Source of the DNA: Pasteurellaceae bacterium
Lineage (GTDB): Bacteria > Pseudomonadota > Gammaproteobacteria > Enterobacterales > Pasteurellaceae
NCBI GenBank assembly: GCA_030528525.1
Contig: JAUMYT010000010.1
Location: 1-64,000, forward strand
Direction: 5' to 3'
DNA: 64,000 nt
In this document: one piece after another, positions 1-6,882 of the stretch
How positions within the stretch are numbered: the first letter of the stretch is position 1
Layout: every line of letters begins with the position of its first letter
Notes under the pieces: model-generated
What the model was told of the DNA's origin: nothing
Databases searched by the model: none
The model's input: only the letters and a program-made list of their open reading frames with translations
Position numbers and translations under genes: made by a program

Positions 1-108
1 GCAAACATTGCCAAATCGCTTTTGAGAGCGAGCGAAATAGAAAGCAGTTGCCTGAGGAATTTCGTCAATAGTTCTTGTAAGGGCGAACCGATGTGTTCGC
101 CCGTTTAA
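1..108 (+). other. possible 3' end of an upstream phage gene
   Basis: Two frames are open from the window edge: one stops at 69-71, the other runs through a palindromic repeat to a stop at 106-108. In P2-like phages a tail-fibre assembly gene often precedes the sheath gene, but the short peptides here are not recognisable. A terminator follows at 134-162, which fits the end of a transcription unit. Confidence 0.25.
77..103. repeat. short palindromic repeat, GAACCGATGTGTTC type
   Basis: GGGCGAACCGATGTGTTCGCCC is a near-palindrome read here in two parts: GGGCGAAC and GTTCGCCC flank CGATGT. Sister copies lie at 2610-2637 and 60931-60957. Confidence 0.7.
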
Positions 109-133
109 ATTGTCATTCCCTACCCCACATTCC

Positions 134-162
134 AAGCCACTCGAAAACGGGTGGCTTTTTTT
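134..162 (+). terminator. rho-independent terminator before the sheath gene
   Basis: AAGCCAC and GTGGCTT form a stem around a loop of about ten bases, followed by a run of seven T. It separates the upstream gene from the FI-FII-E-U-D late block. Confidence 0.7.
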
Positions 163-211
163 GCAAAATTTTTCTGATTTTTAACCCGTTGTATCACGCA
201 AGGAAACCTTT

Positions 212-1387
212 ATGTCCGATCAATACCTTCACGGCGTGCGAGTGATTGAAATCAATCAAGGCACTCGCCCAGTCCGCACCCTTGCCACCGCCGTCATTGG
301 CGTGGTCTGTACCGCCCCTGATGCCGATGGCGATGTTTTCCCACTCAATAAACCTGTCCTGATTACTGACCCCACCGCAGCGATTGCCAAAGCAGGCAAG
401 CAAGGCACGCTGGCTCGCACGCTTGATGCCATTGGCGATATGGTTCGCACCCCGACCATTGTCGTGCGTGTGGAGCATAGTGATGATGAAAGTACAATGA
501 ACAGCAACGTGATTGGCACCGTTACCGAACAGGGCGAATACACAGGCTTGCAAGCTTTGCTGATCGCCAACACCGTCTGCGGTTTAAAACCGCGTATTTT
601 AGCCGTGCCGAAATACGACACCCAAGCAGTGGCGAGCGAGCTGGCAGGCATTTGCAAGAAACTGCGTGCCTTTGGTTACATCTCCACCGCTGGGGCTGAA
701 ACTCGTGATGCTGCGGTGCAATACGCCCAAAACTTCGGGCAACGTGAGCTAATGATGATCCACGGCGATTTTCTCTCGTGGAACACTGCAATCGACCAAT
801 TCGACACCGATTACGCCGTGGCTCGTGCCGTCGGCTTGCGTGCCTACATCGACAAAACCTTCGGCTGGCACAAAAACATCTCGAACGTGGCGATTGATGG
901 CGTCACAGGCGTGACCAAGCCGATGAGTTTCGACATTCAAGACGACAGCACCGACGTGAATTTGCTCAACAGCAAAAACATTGCCGTGCCGATTAAGTTC
1001 AGCGGTTTCCGCATTTGGGGCGGTCGCACACTCTCCAGCGATAAACTGTTCGCCTTTGAACAGTACACTCGCACCGCGCAAATTATTGCCGACACCTTTG
1101 GCGAAGCATTCGACTGGGCGATTGACAAACCGCTCACGCCAAGCCTTGTGAAAGATATGGTGGAGATGATCAACGCCAAATTCCGTGAATGGAAATCCCT
1201 CGGCTACATTGTGGACGGCAAGGCGTGGGTTGATGCCGACATCAACAGCAAAGACGTGATTAAAGACGGTCGCTTCTACATCGATTACGACTACACCCCA
1301 ATGCCGTCGTTGGAAAACCTGAATTTACGCCAACGGATTACCGATAAGTATTTAATGGATTTTGCGGCGAAAGTGGCTGCTGCGTAA
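212..1387 (+). CDS. FI: phage tail sheath protein (P2 gpFI family)
   Basis: Forms the contractile sheath around the tail tube of a P2-like myovirus. The 391-residue protein has the usual size. It opens with a typical sheath N-terminus (YLHGVRVIEI, then GTRPVRTLATAVIGVVCTAP) and ends with the conserved C-terminal domain around residues 355-390 (RFYIDYDYTPMPSLENL). The start is supported by AAGGAAACC just upstream. It is the first gene after a terminator and heads the late tail block, followed by the tube gene FII after 96 bases of palindromic repeats. Family assignment is secure; the gene looks intact. Confidence 0.95.
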   Translation: MSDQYLHGVRVIEINQGTRPVRTLATAVIGVVCTAPDADGDVFPLNKPVLITDPTAAIAKAGKQGTLARTLDAIGDMVRTPTIVVRVEHSDDESTMNSNVIGTVTEQGEYTGLQALLIANTVCGLKPRILAVPKYDTQAVASELAGICKKLRAFGYISTAGAETRDAAVQYAQNFGQRELMMIHGDFLSWNTAIDQFDTDYAVARAVGLRAYIDKTFGWHKNISNVAIDGVTGVTKPMSFDIQDDSTDVNLLNSKNIAVPIKFSGFRIWGGRTLSSDKLFAFEQYTRTAQIIADTFGEAFDWAIDKPLTPSLVKDMVEMINAKFREWKSLGYIVDGKAWVDADINSKDVIKDGRFYIDYDYTPMPSLENLNLRQRITDKYLMDFAAKVAAA

Positions 1388-1401
1388 TTGATTGTGGTAT
1401 T

Positions 1402-1463
1402 CGGGCGGATTCAATCCGCCCGTACAAAATAATCACAAATGTAGGGGCGTATTGCATACGCCC
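1402..1463. repeat. two palindromic repeats between FI and FII
   Basis: GGGCGGATTCAATCCGCCC at 1403-1421 and a GGGGCGTATTGCATACGCCC-like unit beginning with GTAGGGGCG at 1441-1463. They fill most of the FI-FII gap and leave the FII ribosome-binding site intact. Confidence 0.75.
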
Positions 1464-1483
1464 AACACACAAGGAAACACAAA

Positions 1484-1993
1484 ATGGCACTCCCAAGAAC
1501 CCTAAAATTGATGAACGTATTCAATAACGGCGTGAGCTTTCTCGGCGTGGCTGAAGAAGTTGAACTGCCGAAATTGAATATGAAAATTGAAGATTACCGT
1601 GCAGGCGGAATGATTGGCGAAGTGGGGATCAACCTCGGTTTAGACAAACTGGAACTGACCCACAAATACGCAGGCATTGTGCCTGAGCTGTTCAAAGGCT
1701 TTGCATCTGAGCAGATCGACAGCGAATTGATCCGCTTTGCAGGCAGTTACCAACGTGACGACACAGGCGAAGTGTCGGCGGTGGAGATTTTAATGCGTGG
1801 TCGCCATACGGAGTTAGACGGTGGCAACAGCAAGGCTGGCGAGAAAACCGAAACCAGTATCAAATCTGCCCTGACCTACTACAAAATGACCGTGGACGGC
1901 AAAGACATCGTGGAAATTGATATGCTCAATGCTGTGCTGAAAATCGAAGGCAAAGACCGCTACGAAAAACATCGTGCGGCGATTGGACTTTAA
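1484..1993 (+). CDS. FII: phage major tail tube protein (P2 gpFII family)
   Basis: Builds the inner tail tube through which DNA passes. The 169-residue protein matches the family's length and begins MALPRTLKLMNVFNNG, the usual P2 FII opening, with the conserved EVELPKLNMKIEDYRAGGM segment at residues 25-45 and a C-terminal KIEGKDRYEKHRAAIGL. AAGGAAACACAAA precedes the ATG. It follows the sheath gene as in P2 and precedes E/E'. Confidence 0.95.
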   Translation: MALPRTLKLMNVFNNGVSFLGVAEEVELPKLNMKIEDYRAGGMIGEVGINLGLDKLELTHKYAGIVPELFKGFASEQIDSELIRFAGSYQRDDTGEVSAVEILMRGRHTELDGGNSKAGEKTETSIKSALTYYKMTVDGKDIVEIDMLNAVLKIEGKDRYEKHRAAIGL

Positions 1994-2002
1994 TTTTTAA
2001 CG

Positions 2003-2142
2003 ATTCTGCCCCCGTTTACGGGGGAAGTACCCTGCGAAGCAGGGGGTAGGGGGCAGACAAGCGGTGAGTTTTAACGACATTTTACTAATTGCCCCCTTCG
2101 GCTCGTTTCACTCGCCACTTCCCCCGTAAACGGGGGCAGAAT
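2003..2142. repeat. 26-bp perfect inverted repeat with nested hairpins
   Basis: Arms at 2003-2028 and 2117-2142 are exact reverse complements over 26 bases, built on CCCCCGTTTACGGGGG. The 88-base interior holds a second hairpin (CCCTGCGAAGCAGGG) and a canonical uptake signal at 2057-2065. A related GC-rich hairpin unit is found inside gpA at 14008-14053. Confidence 0.85.
2057..2065 (+). other. uptake signal sequence ACAAGCGGT
   Basis: Exact match to the 9-base uptake signal of the A. pleuropneumoniae/Mannheimia branch, here inside the intergenic inverted repeat and followed by GAGTTTTAAC and a T-rich block. Confidence 0.85.
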
Positions 2143-2164
2143 TTTACTCTCAAGGAACTTTAAA

Positions 2165-2467
2165 ATGACCAACACCCAAACCGTTACCCTGAAACAGCCG
2201 ATTTTGCGTGGCGACAGCGAAATCACGGAAATTCAGGTGCGTAAGCCAAACGTGCCAGCCTTGAAAGGCTTGAAGTTGCTGGATTTAATGCAGTCAGACG
2301 TGAACTCACTGATTGTACTCTTGCCACGCATTACCCAACCAATGCTGACCAAAGCGGACATCGAACGCTTAGACATTGCCGATTTAACCAAACTGACCAC
2401 CGCCGTGTTTGAAGTAATGAATTTGGGCGATGACGGCGAAACAGACGAAGCGGGAAAGTCCGCCTAA
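2165..2467 (+). CDS. E: tail assembly chaperone gpE (short form)
   Basis: Equivalent to P2 gpE, a chaperone that coats the tape measure during tail assembly. 100 residues, with the conserved central block VPALKGLKLLDLMQSDVNSL at residues 30-50 and PRITQPMLTKADIERLD at 54-70. The start follows AAGGAACTTTAAA. In myophages this gene is read in two forms, the longer by -1 frameshift; the slippery site at 2452-2458 lies five codons before the stop. It sits after FII as in P2. Confidence 0.92.
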   Translation: MTNTQTVTLKQPILRGDSEITEIQVRKPNVPALKGLKLLDLMQSDVNSLIVLLPRITQPMLTKADIERLDIADLTKLTTAVFEVMNLGDDGETDEAGKSA

Positions 2468-2613
2468 TTCCTGTTTGTGTCGAAGACGCCATTGCCGACA
2501 TCGCCACCGTTTTCCACTGGCAACCGAATGCCTTTGACGAAATGGAGTTAGATGAATTGATGCAATGGCGTGAGCAGGCAAGAATTCGGGCAGAAAGCCA
2601 AGAGCAAACGTAG
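2165..2613 (+). CDS. E+E': gpE+E' frameshift fusion (long chaperone)
   Basis: A -1 slip at GGGAAAG joins E to a second frame that has no stop from 2434 to 2610. The E' part reads IADIATVFHWQPNAFDEMEL then DELMQWREQARIRAES, the hallmark of the P2 GpE' family. E' has no start codon or ribosome-binding site of its own, as expected for a product made only by frameshifting. Its TAG stop at 2611-2613 is supplied by an adjoining palindromic repeat, so the repeat may have set the C-terminus. Confidence 0.85.
2452..2458 (+). other. -1 programmed frameshift site GGGAAAG
   Basis: In the E frame this reads G GGA AAG; slipping back one base gives GGG AAA, with re-pairing in both decoding positions (X XXY YYZ pattern). 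It is the only good slippery heptamer within the permitted interval between the last E'-frame stop (2431-2433) and the E stop (2465-2467). Confidence 0.8.
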
Positions 2614-2793
2614 GGGCGAACCGATGTGTTCGCCCATTACAAGGGGGCAGATGTTGTGAAAAATCTGCAAAATTTCTTTTATGTAGGGACGTGTTGCACA
2701 CGTCCGTGAGCGTATGCAATACGCCCCTACAAACGTGGTATTTTGTCTGATTTTTGATGATACTCAAATGTAGGGACGTATTGCATACGTCCC
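2610..2793. repeat. repeat cluster in place of the tape-measure gene
   Basis: Between E' and U lie only repeats: a GAACCGATGTGTTC palindrome (2610-2637), an uptake-like repeat (2639-2673), and palindromes of the GTAGGGACG/CGTCC type at 2683-2705, 2708-2730 and 2770-2793. A P2-like phage normally carries a tape-measure gene of 2 kb or more here. Confidence 0.85.
2639..2673 (+). repeat. uptake-like repeat copy
   Basis: ACAAGGGGGCAGATGTTG then AAAAATCTGCAAAAT, in the repeat cluster between E' and U. Confidence 0.75.
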
Positions 2794-2808
2794 AAACGGA
2801 AATAAATA

Positions 2809-3246
2809 ATGCTCCAAAACTTCGCAATGATGAGCCTTGGGCTGTTTGTATTTATGCGACAGACCATTCCCTATCAAGAAACCAGCCGTGAAATGTCGTG
2901 GAACCACCCGACCAATAACGTGGTGGGCAAATTGCCACGCACACAATTTACGGGCAAGGCAGGCGAAACGCTCACACTCAGTGGCACGCTGATGCCTGAA
3001 ATCACGGGTGGGAAAATGAGTCTACTGGCGTTGGAATTGATGGCAGAGAAGGGCAGGGCGTATCCGCTGATTGACGGGGCAACCTTTATGGTCAAAGGCT
3101 GGTTTGTGATTGAAAGTATCAGCGAGCAAGCCACCGAGTTTTTTGGCGATGGCTCGCCACGGCGGATTGATTTTTCGATGACGCTCAAACGCACCGATGA
3201 TTCAATGCTCGCTGATGTAGTGGATAATGTGATGAGCTATTTCTGA
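2809..3246 (+). CDS. U: phage tail protein gpU family
   Basis: P2 gpU caps or terminates the tail. The 145-residue protein has the family core: MMSLGLFVFMRQTIPYQETS at residues 7-26, RMSWNHPTNN-like segment, and the TLSGTLMPEITGGKMSL block near residue 65. The first ATG is used here, since GGA lies a suitable distance upstream and no site precedes the internal ATG at 2827. In P2 the order is E, T, U, D; here T is absent and U follows the repeat cluster. Its 3' end overlaps the opposite-strand RHH gene by ten bases. Confidence 0.9.
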   Translation: MLQNFAMMSLGLFVFMRQTIPYQETSREMSWNHPTNNVVGKLPRTQFTGKAGETLTLSGTLMPEITGGKMSLLALELMAEKGRAYPLIDGATFMVKGWFVIESISEQATEFFGDGSPRRIDFSMTLKRTDDSMLADVVDNVMSYF

Positions 3247-3422
3247 CGCTGCTCATCAAACATTTTCAATGCTTGCGTCACCACCTGATTTTGCCCAATG
3301 CCCATTTCTTCGCTTAATCGCTCCAGCAACGCAATCGTATCGATGTGCAGTTTGAGCGATTTTTGCTTAATGCCCCGTTTTGCGTCACTTTTTGCGTTGA
3401 TCTCTTGTCGTGTCATTGCCAT
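3237..3422 (-). CDS. small RHH-like protein, cassette 1
   Basis: A 61-residue basic protein starting MAMTRQEINAKSDAKRG, with a predicted short strand (SLKLHIDTIA) and two helices (LLERLSEEMG, QNQVVTQALKMFDEQ), the layout of ribbon-helix-helix DNA-binding proteins. The ATG at 3422 is chosen over an upstream in-frame ATG because AGGT lies nine bases before it and the paralogue at 17265-17486 begins the same way (MANAMT). It lies downstream of the micro-peptide on the same strand and of an opposing promoter. RHH folds are common antitoxins and repressors; its role here is inferred, not shown. Confidence 0.7.
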   Translation of the reverse strand: MAMTRQEINAKSDAKRGIKQKSLKLHIDTIALLERLSEEMGIGQNQVVTQALKMFDEQRQK

Positions 3423-3434
3423 TTGAATTACCTG

Positions 3435-3463
3435 TTGATCTTTTGAATAATCAGTTGTAAGAT
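3435..3463 (+). promoter_or_regulatory. antisense RNA promoter, cassette 1
   Basis: TTGATC, 17-base spacer, TAAGAT on the plus strand, between the RHH gene and the micro-peptide. The -10 region contains GTAAGA, the half-site of the palindrome at 3661-3674 in the opposing promoter. Aligns with the promoter at 17502-17530. Confidence 0.6.
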
Positions 3464-3507
3464 TTAAGGAGTTCGGCAGGGTGCTGTAACACCCCACCGA
3501 TTTTTTA

Positions 3508-3582
3508 TCACTTATCTACTTTAGCCAGTAGAATTAACATCGTGATAACTAGGACGATGAATATGCTTTCAATCTCATTCAT
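3508..3582 (-). CDS. hydrophobic micro-peptide, cassette 1 (putative type I toxin)
   Basis: A 24-codon gene, too short for usual callers. It reads MNEIESIFIVLVITMLILL followed by AKVDK: a short polar start, one uninterrupted hydrophobic stretch of about 14 residues, and a charged tail, as in membrane-acting type I toxins. AAGGAG lies eight bases before the ATG, a near-ideal ribosome-binding site. The segment FIVLVI corresponds to FIILII in the cassette 2 peptide, and the nucleotides beneath are also similar. It is directly overlapped by the opposing antisense RNA. Function is inferred. Confidence 0.6.
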   Translation of the reverse strand: MNEIESIFIVLVITMLILLAKVDK

Positions 3583-3602
3583 CTTCTAGCTCCTTACGTT
3601 AG

Positions 3603-3630
3603 CCCCGCTTTCCACAAGGCGGGGTTTCTT
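3603..3630 (+). terminator. terminator of cassette 1 antisense RNA
   Basis: CCCCGC pairs with GCGGGG and the stem extends through GU and AU pairs to nine base pairs with loop CCAC, followed by TTTCTT. On the other strand it lies in the micro-peptide's leader. Confidence 0.7.
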
Positions 3631-3657
3631 GTATCTAACCCCGTGCTAGATGTGATT

Positions 3658-3686
3658 ATTGTAAGAGGTCTTACATTAAATTGCAA
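3658..3686 (-). promoter_or_regulatory. micro-peptide promoter with GTAAGA operator, cassette 1
   Basis: On the minus strand: TTGCAA, 17-base spacer, TACAAT. The palindrome GTAAGA-CC-TCTTAC (3661-3674) overlaps the -10 and is a plausible binding site for the RHH protein. The resulting leader is about 70 bases. Confidence 0.65.
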
Positions 3687-3787
3687 GTATTTTTTGCTTA
3701 TTTTGTGAAATTTTTTCCTACATTTCCGCCTTTTTGCGTCTGTTTTCGGGCTGTTTAGAATAGGCTTTATTTGCCTACTGCACGCCT

Positions 3788-5098
3788 ATGCTCAACCGTC
3801 TATTTGAAACCAACCACCGCACGCCCAAGGTGCATTTAACTGTTCGCCCTAATCCAAAAGCCAAAGCACAGGATATTTCCACCCTGATTTCTGACCGTTT
3901 GGAAAGTTTAACCCTGACCGATAGCCGTGGCTTTGAAGCGGATCAGCTGGATATTGTGTTGGACGATTCGGACGGTTTGTTAGAACTGCCCAGCCGTGGG
4001 GCGATTTTGTCGTTAGCGTTTGGTTGGAAAAATGAGCCGTTGATCTACAAAGGCGAATACACGGTGGACGAAGTGGAACACTCGGGCAGTCCTGACAAGG
4101 TCACGATTCGGGCAAGGGCGGCGGATATGCGAGGATCGCTGATGAACCGCTATGAACGCTCGTTCCACAAAAAGACGATTGGCGAAATTGTAGCGAAAAT
4201 TGCCGAAGAAAATCAGCTCAAGCCGTTGGTTGATGAGGCGTTGAAATCGGTGCGAATCGACCACGTAGATCAAACCAACGAAAGCTCGATTAACCTACTC
4301 ACACGCCTTGCGGAGCAGTACGATGCGATTGCCACCGTCAAAAACGGCAATCTGCTGTTTATTACCGCAGGCACAGGCAAAACGGCAAGCGGTAAGTCGT
4401 TGCCACGCATTGTGATTACTCGCACCGACGGCGACAGCCACCGTTTTTCGATTGCCGAAGGGGACAATTACAAGGCGGTTCGGGCGTATTGGCACAATAC
4501 CGACACAGGCAAGCGAGGCGAAGTCTATTGGGACGCTAACACCTCGATCAAGAAAGTGCATAAAAAAACCAAAGGTCGCAAAGTCACCCGAGCCAAGCGA
4601 GGCAAAGCTGGCGAAGCGATGCGAGATAAAAAAGGTAGAATCAAAAAGGACAAACAAGGCAACATCAAAACCTACAAAAAAGGGCGGATTTTGAAAGATG
4701 TCAAAGGCAACACGATCAAAGAAACGGTATTCATACCAGGGAAAATCAGCAAAGCCTACACGACCGAAATCGTCAATGCTGCCCCGATTGAAACCGACAC
4801 GGACGCTATTCGCACCCTACGCCACGTTTACAAAACCAAAGAAACGGCGATTACAGCAGTTAAACGAGAGTTTGGCAAATTGGAGCGTGGTGCAGCGAGT
4901 TTTTCGTTAAATCTAGCGATTGGCAATGCGGAGCTAATGCCCGAATTGCCCGTTCAAGTGGTGGGTTTTAAACCGCAGATTGATTCAACGGAGTGGATTA
5001 TTACACAAGTGACCCACTCAATCAGCTATGACGGTGGGTTTACCACAGCGATTGAGTGTGAGTTGAAGGTGGGGGAAGATGATGAGAAAGGAAAATAA
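3788..5098 (+). CDS. D: phage late protein gpD (tail tip/baseplate region)
   Basis: P2 gpD family tail protein. 436 residues with family features in order: HRTPKVHLTVRPNP at the start, FEADQLDIVLDDSDGLLELP (residues 56-75), AFGWKNEPLIYKGEYTVDEVEH and the C-terminal EWIITQVTHSISYDGGF region. Residues about 255-320 form a lysine-rich insert with repeats of the kind KDKxGxIK, unlike the rest of the protein. The toxin-like cassette separates it from U, its partner in P2. The ogr-like gene, next to D in P2, is here at 10.4 kb. Confidence 0.92.
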   Translation: MLNRLFETNHRTPKVHLTVRPNPKAKAQDISTLISDRLESLTLTDSRGFEADQLDIVLDDSDGLLELPSRGAILSLAFGWKNEPLIYKGEYTVDEVEHSGSPDKVTIRARAADMRGSLMNRYERSFHKKTIGEIVAKIAEENQLKPLVDEALKSVRIDHVDQTNESSINLLTRLAEQYDAIATVKNGNLLFITAGTGKTASGKSLPRIVITRTDGDSHRFSIAEGDNYKAVRAYWHNTDTGKRGEVYWDANTSIKKVHKKTKGRKVTRAKRGKAGEAMRDKKGRIKKDKQGNIKTYKKGRILKDVKGNTIKETVFIPGKISKAYTTEIVNAAPIETDTDAIRTLRHVYKTKETAITAVKREFGKLERGAASFSLNLAIGNAELMPELPVQVVGFKPQIDSTEWIITQVTHSISYDGGFTTAIECELKVGEDDEKGK

Positions 5099-5132
5099 AT
5101 TTGAACTATGTCACAAAATTTCTTTCTAAGGA

Positions 5133-5161
5133 TTGAAATTTTTAAATTCAATAGTTACTAT
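5133..5161 (+). promoter_or_regulatory. promoter downstream of D
   Basis: TTGAAA, 17-base spacer, TACTAT. It points into the gene-free stretch before the convergent DUF3800 gene. Confidence 0.5.
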
Positions 5162-5167
5162 TGGAAG

Positions 5168-5285
5168 TAACAAAGCACGAAGAATCATAGAGGCGGCTAC
5201 TTCGTGTGCTTCCGCCTAGTGAGGAAATTGCAAGAGTTTGTGAGGACACTCAACGTGCAGGCTGAAAGGTCTGCAACTTTTTTTC
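5168..5285 (+). ncRNA. candidate small RNA with pseudoknot fold
   Basis: Starts after the promoter at 5133-5161. Stem CACGAAG/CTTCGTG (5176-5182 with 5200-5206) and stem AGGCGG/CCGCCT (5191-5196 with 5212-5217) cross, giving an H-type pseudoknot if both form. TGCAG/CTGCA followed by seven T at about 5255-5285 could terminate it, inside the 3' end of the opposite DUF3800 gene. It shares GGCGGCTAC with the cassette 2 antisense RNA. Expression is not shown. Confidence 0.4.
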
Positions 5286-6053
5286 TGGTAAGGGATATTT
5301 TAACTTTGTTTCCCTTGTTCTTACTATTCTTGGTCCTTGCGTTGGATCGTAAAAATACCAGATATTGAACTTCTTCTCGCTTGAGAATGTATCATAATGC
5401 AAACTATCCCAACCTAAATGTTCTGCAACTAATGCCGATAATGCCTGTTTACGTTCAGATGTAGATTCTTTTTGGTAAGAATTTAGCACTGCCCCAAGTA
5501 ATAAATCACAGAGTTGCACCCCATAGCAAGATTTTGAATTGACTTCATTCAGCTGTAGTATTGCATTTTCTACTCTCGTCTTCTGCTTAATTATATGATT
5601 TGCAATAATTTGCATTGATTCATCTGCTTTCTGATAACTAAATGGCAAATCATCCACCGATAATACAAAGCGATGAGCTCTATTTTTAAAGAGTGAAGAA
5701 ATAATTTTATTAGAGATAAGCTGAGTAAAATGTTTCTGTTTCGCTATTTCATAATTGCTATTGTGAAATTGTTTATTGACCATCGCTAATTGCACAACAA
5801 TACAATTAAAGAACAGATACTTTGACTGAAAGAAAAATCTAATTAAATCGTTGTAAAATTCAGCGTATTTCTTTGAGTTTGCTCCCTGCCATTTAATTTC
5901 ATCAGAACATCGATATTTATCTCGAATTGATTGAATATCTGAATCAAACTTAGATAAATAATCTTCTCTAATCCATAATGACCCAAAGGCATAGTAAGGC
6001 TTTCCACTAATGCCCGATTCATCACAGAATAAATGCCAAACGTGTTTATTCAT
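5250..6053 (-). CDS. DUF3800 domain protein
   Basis: 267 residues. The N-terminus has the hallmark FCDESGISG with a YYAFGSLWI strand, and the C-terminal half has SKSCYGVQLCDLLLGAV. Both are typical of DUF3800, whose conserved acidic residues (D and E of the DESG motif, D of QLCD) suggest an RNase H-like metal site. Many DUF3800 genes lie in prophages and defence-rich regions, but the activity is not established. AT-rich compared with the tail genes, so it was probably acquired as accessory cargo. It is the first of four leftward genes between D and the repressor region. Confidence 0.8.
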   Translation of the reverse strand: MNKHVWHLFCDESGISGKPYYAFGSLWIREDYLSKFDSDIQSIRDKYRCSDEIKWQGANSKKYAEFYNDLIRFFFQSKYLFFNCIVVQLAMVNKQFHNSNYEIAKQKHFTQLISNKIISSLFKNRAHRFVLSVDDLPFSYQKADESMQIIANHIIKQKTRVENAILQLNEVNSKSCYGVQLCDLLLGAVLNSYQKESTSERKQALSALVAEHLGWDSLHYDTFSSEKKFNIWYFYDPTQGPRIVRTRETKLKYPLPEKKLQTFQPAR

Positions 6054-6085
6054 TTAATTTACTCACTTGAATATCTTTATTGAAA

Positions 6086-6541
6086 TCACTCCCCAAAAAA
6101 CTTCTTAAATATCTTTCCTAGCCCACGGTTATTCGCTTGTTCCACTTCTTTTTGAAATAGCACTACTCTATTTCGCTCAACGGCAAGATCCATTTGTAAT
6201 TTCGTCACATTGGCTTTTTCTTCGGAAAGGGAGAGGCGGTGGGTTTCTTTGTCTTGGTAAAATGAGAAGAGGATATTTTTGATTTCGTAGAATTTTTTAA
6301 ACTCTGCATCATCGAGTTTGACAAACATAAAATCGCCGTGCATTGCGGTGCAGATTTGTTGTAGAGCTTGGAAAAATTCGGGGTCAGATTTTTTAAATGC
6401 CATCAATTCGGCGTGAAGTTTTTTGCGATCTAATTCCGTAAAAAAATGCTGATGCACTTCAATTTTAGTTTGATGCTTAACGCTAATTCCATTTACGGCG
6501 GAAACGTGACCATTAAAATGCTGATGGTTTGTGTCGCTCAT
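6086..6541 (-). CDS. hypothetical protein with C-terminal coiled coil
   Basis: 151 residues, family not recognised. Residues 1-25 (HQHFNGHVSAVNGISVKH) resemble the C-terminal tail of the repressor at 8045-8458 (NNQVFHGNVREVTGI): alternating polar/hydrophobic residues around F.G.V..V.GI. The rest is helical, with a likely coiled coil from about 105 to 140 (SLSEEKANVTKLQMDLAVER) and a basic tail (KIFKKFFGE). GAG with AAGGAGAGTC upstream supports the start. Confidence 0.6.
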   Translation of the reverse strand: MSDTNHQHFNGHVSAVNGISVKHQTKIEVHQHFFTELDRKKLHAELMAFKKSDPEFFQALQQICTAMHGDFMFVKLDDAEFKKFYEIKNILFSFYQDKETHRLSLSEEKANVTKLQMDLAVERNRVVLFQKEVEQANNRGLGKIFKKFFGE

Positions 6542-6567
6542 AATGACTCTCCTTGTTTATAATGGTT

Positions 6568-6867
6568 TTATTGATTTTGCTCTGTCTCGTTCTCGCTATT
6601 ATTTTCTCTTTCCTGTTCGGCAAGTAACGCTTTGATTTTCTGTTTGGATTTTTTACTCTGTTTCTTTCCCCCTTTTCCGCAGATATTTTCACAAGGCACG
6701 CCATCGCCGTCACGGTCTAACCCAGTAAACCCACAAATCTGTAATTGATAATAGGCTTCATCGCAAGAGCCCATCGCTTTGCAGTATTTACGATCACAGT
6801 CGTATTCAGTGGCTATGCTATTTAAGGAAAATAGGGCTGTAATAATAAACAAAGCAACCTTTATCAT
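6568..6867 (-). CDS. secreted excalibur-domain protein
   Basis: 99 residues. Residues 1-19 (MIKVALFIITALFSLNSIA) look like a signal peptide. The mature part has paired cysteines and the calcium-binding signature DRDGDGVPCENIC at residues 51-63, typical of the excalibur domain. A Lys/Ser and Glu/Asn-rich tail follows. Likely periplasmic or surface-exposed. It lies 15 bases from the lipoprotein gene upstream, suggesting one operon with two exported proteins. Confidence 0.75.
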   Translation of the reverse strand: MIKVALFIITALFSLNSIATEYDCDRKYCKAMGSCDEAYYQLQICGFTGLDRDGDGVPCENICGKGGKKQSKKSKQKIKALLAEQERENNSENETEQNQ

Positions 6868-6882
6868 AGAGCCACCTGATTT

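Larger units (their letters stand above)
3470..3630 (+). ncRNA. putative Sib-like antisense RNA, cassette 1
   Basis: From the promoter at 3435-3463 a transcript of about 160 bases would cross a GGGTG/CACCC hairpin, then the whole reverse complement of the micro-peptide gene including its ribosome-binding site, and stop at the terminator at 3603-3630. This layout matches type I antitoxin RNAs, which pair with the toxin messenger. Ends are inferred. Confidence 0.55.

Noticed and set aside
3423..3497. 25-codon N-terminal extension of the cassette 1 RHH protein
   Set aside because: The extension overlaps the antisense promoter, has no ribosome-binding site, and the paralogue starts at the equivalent of 3422.
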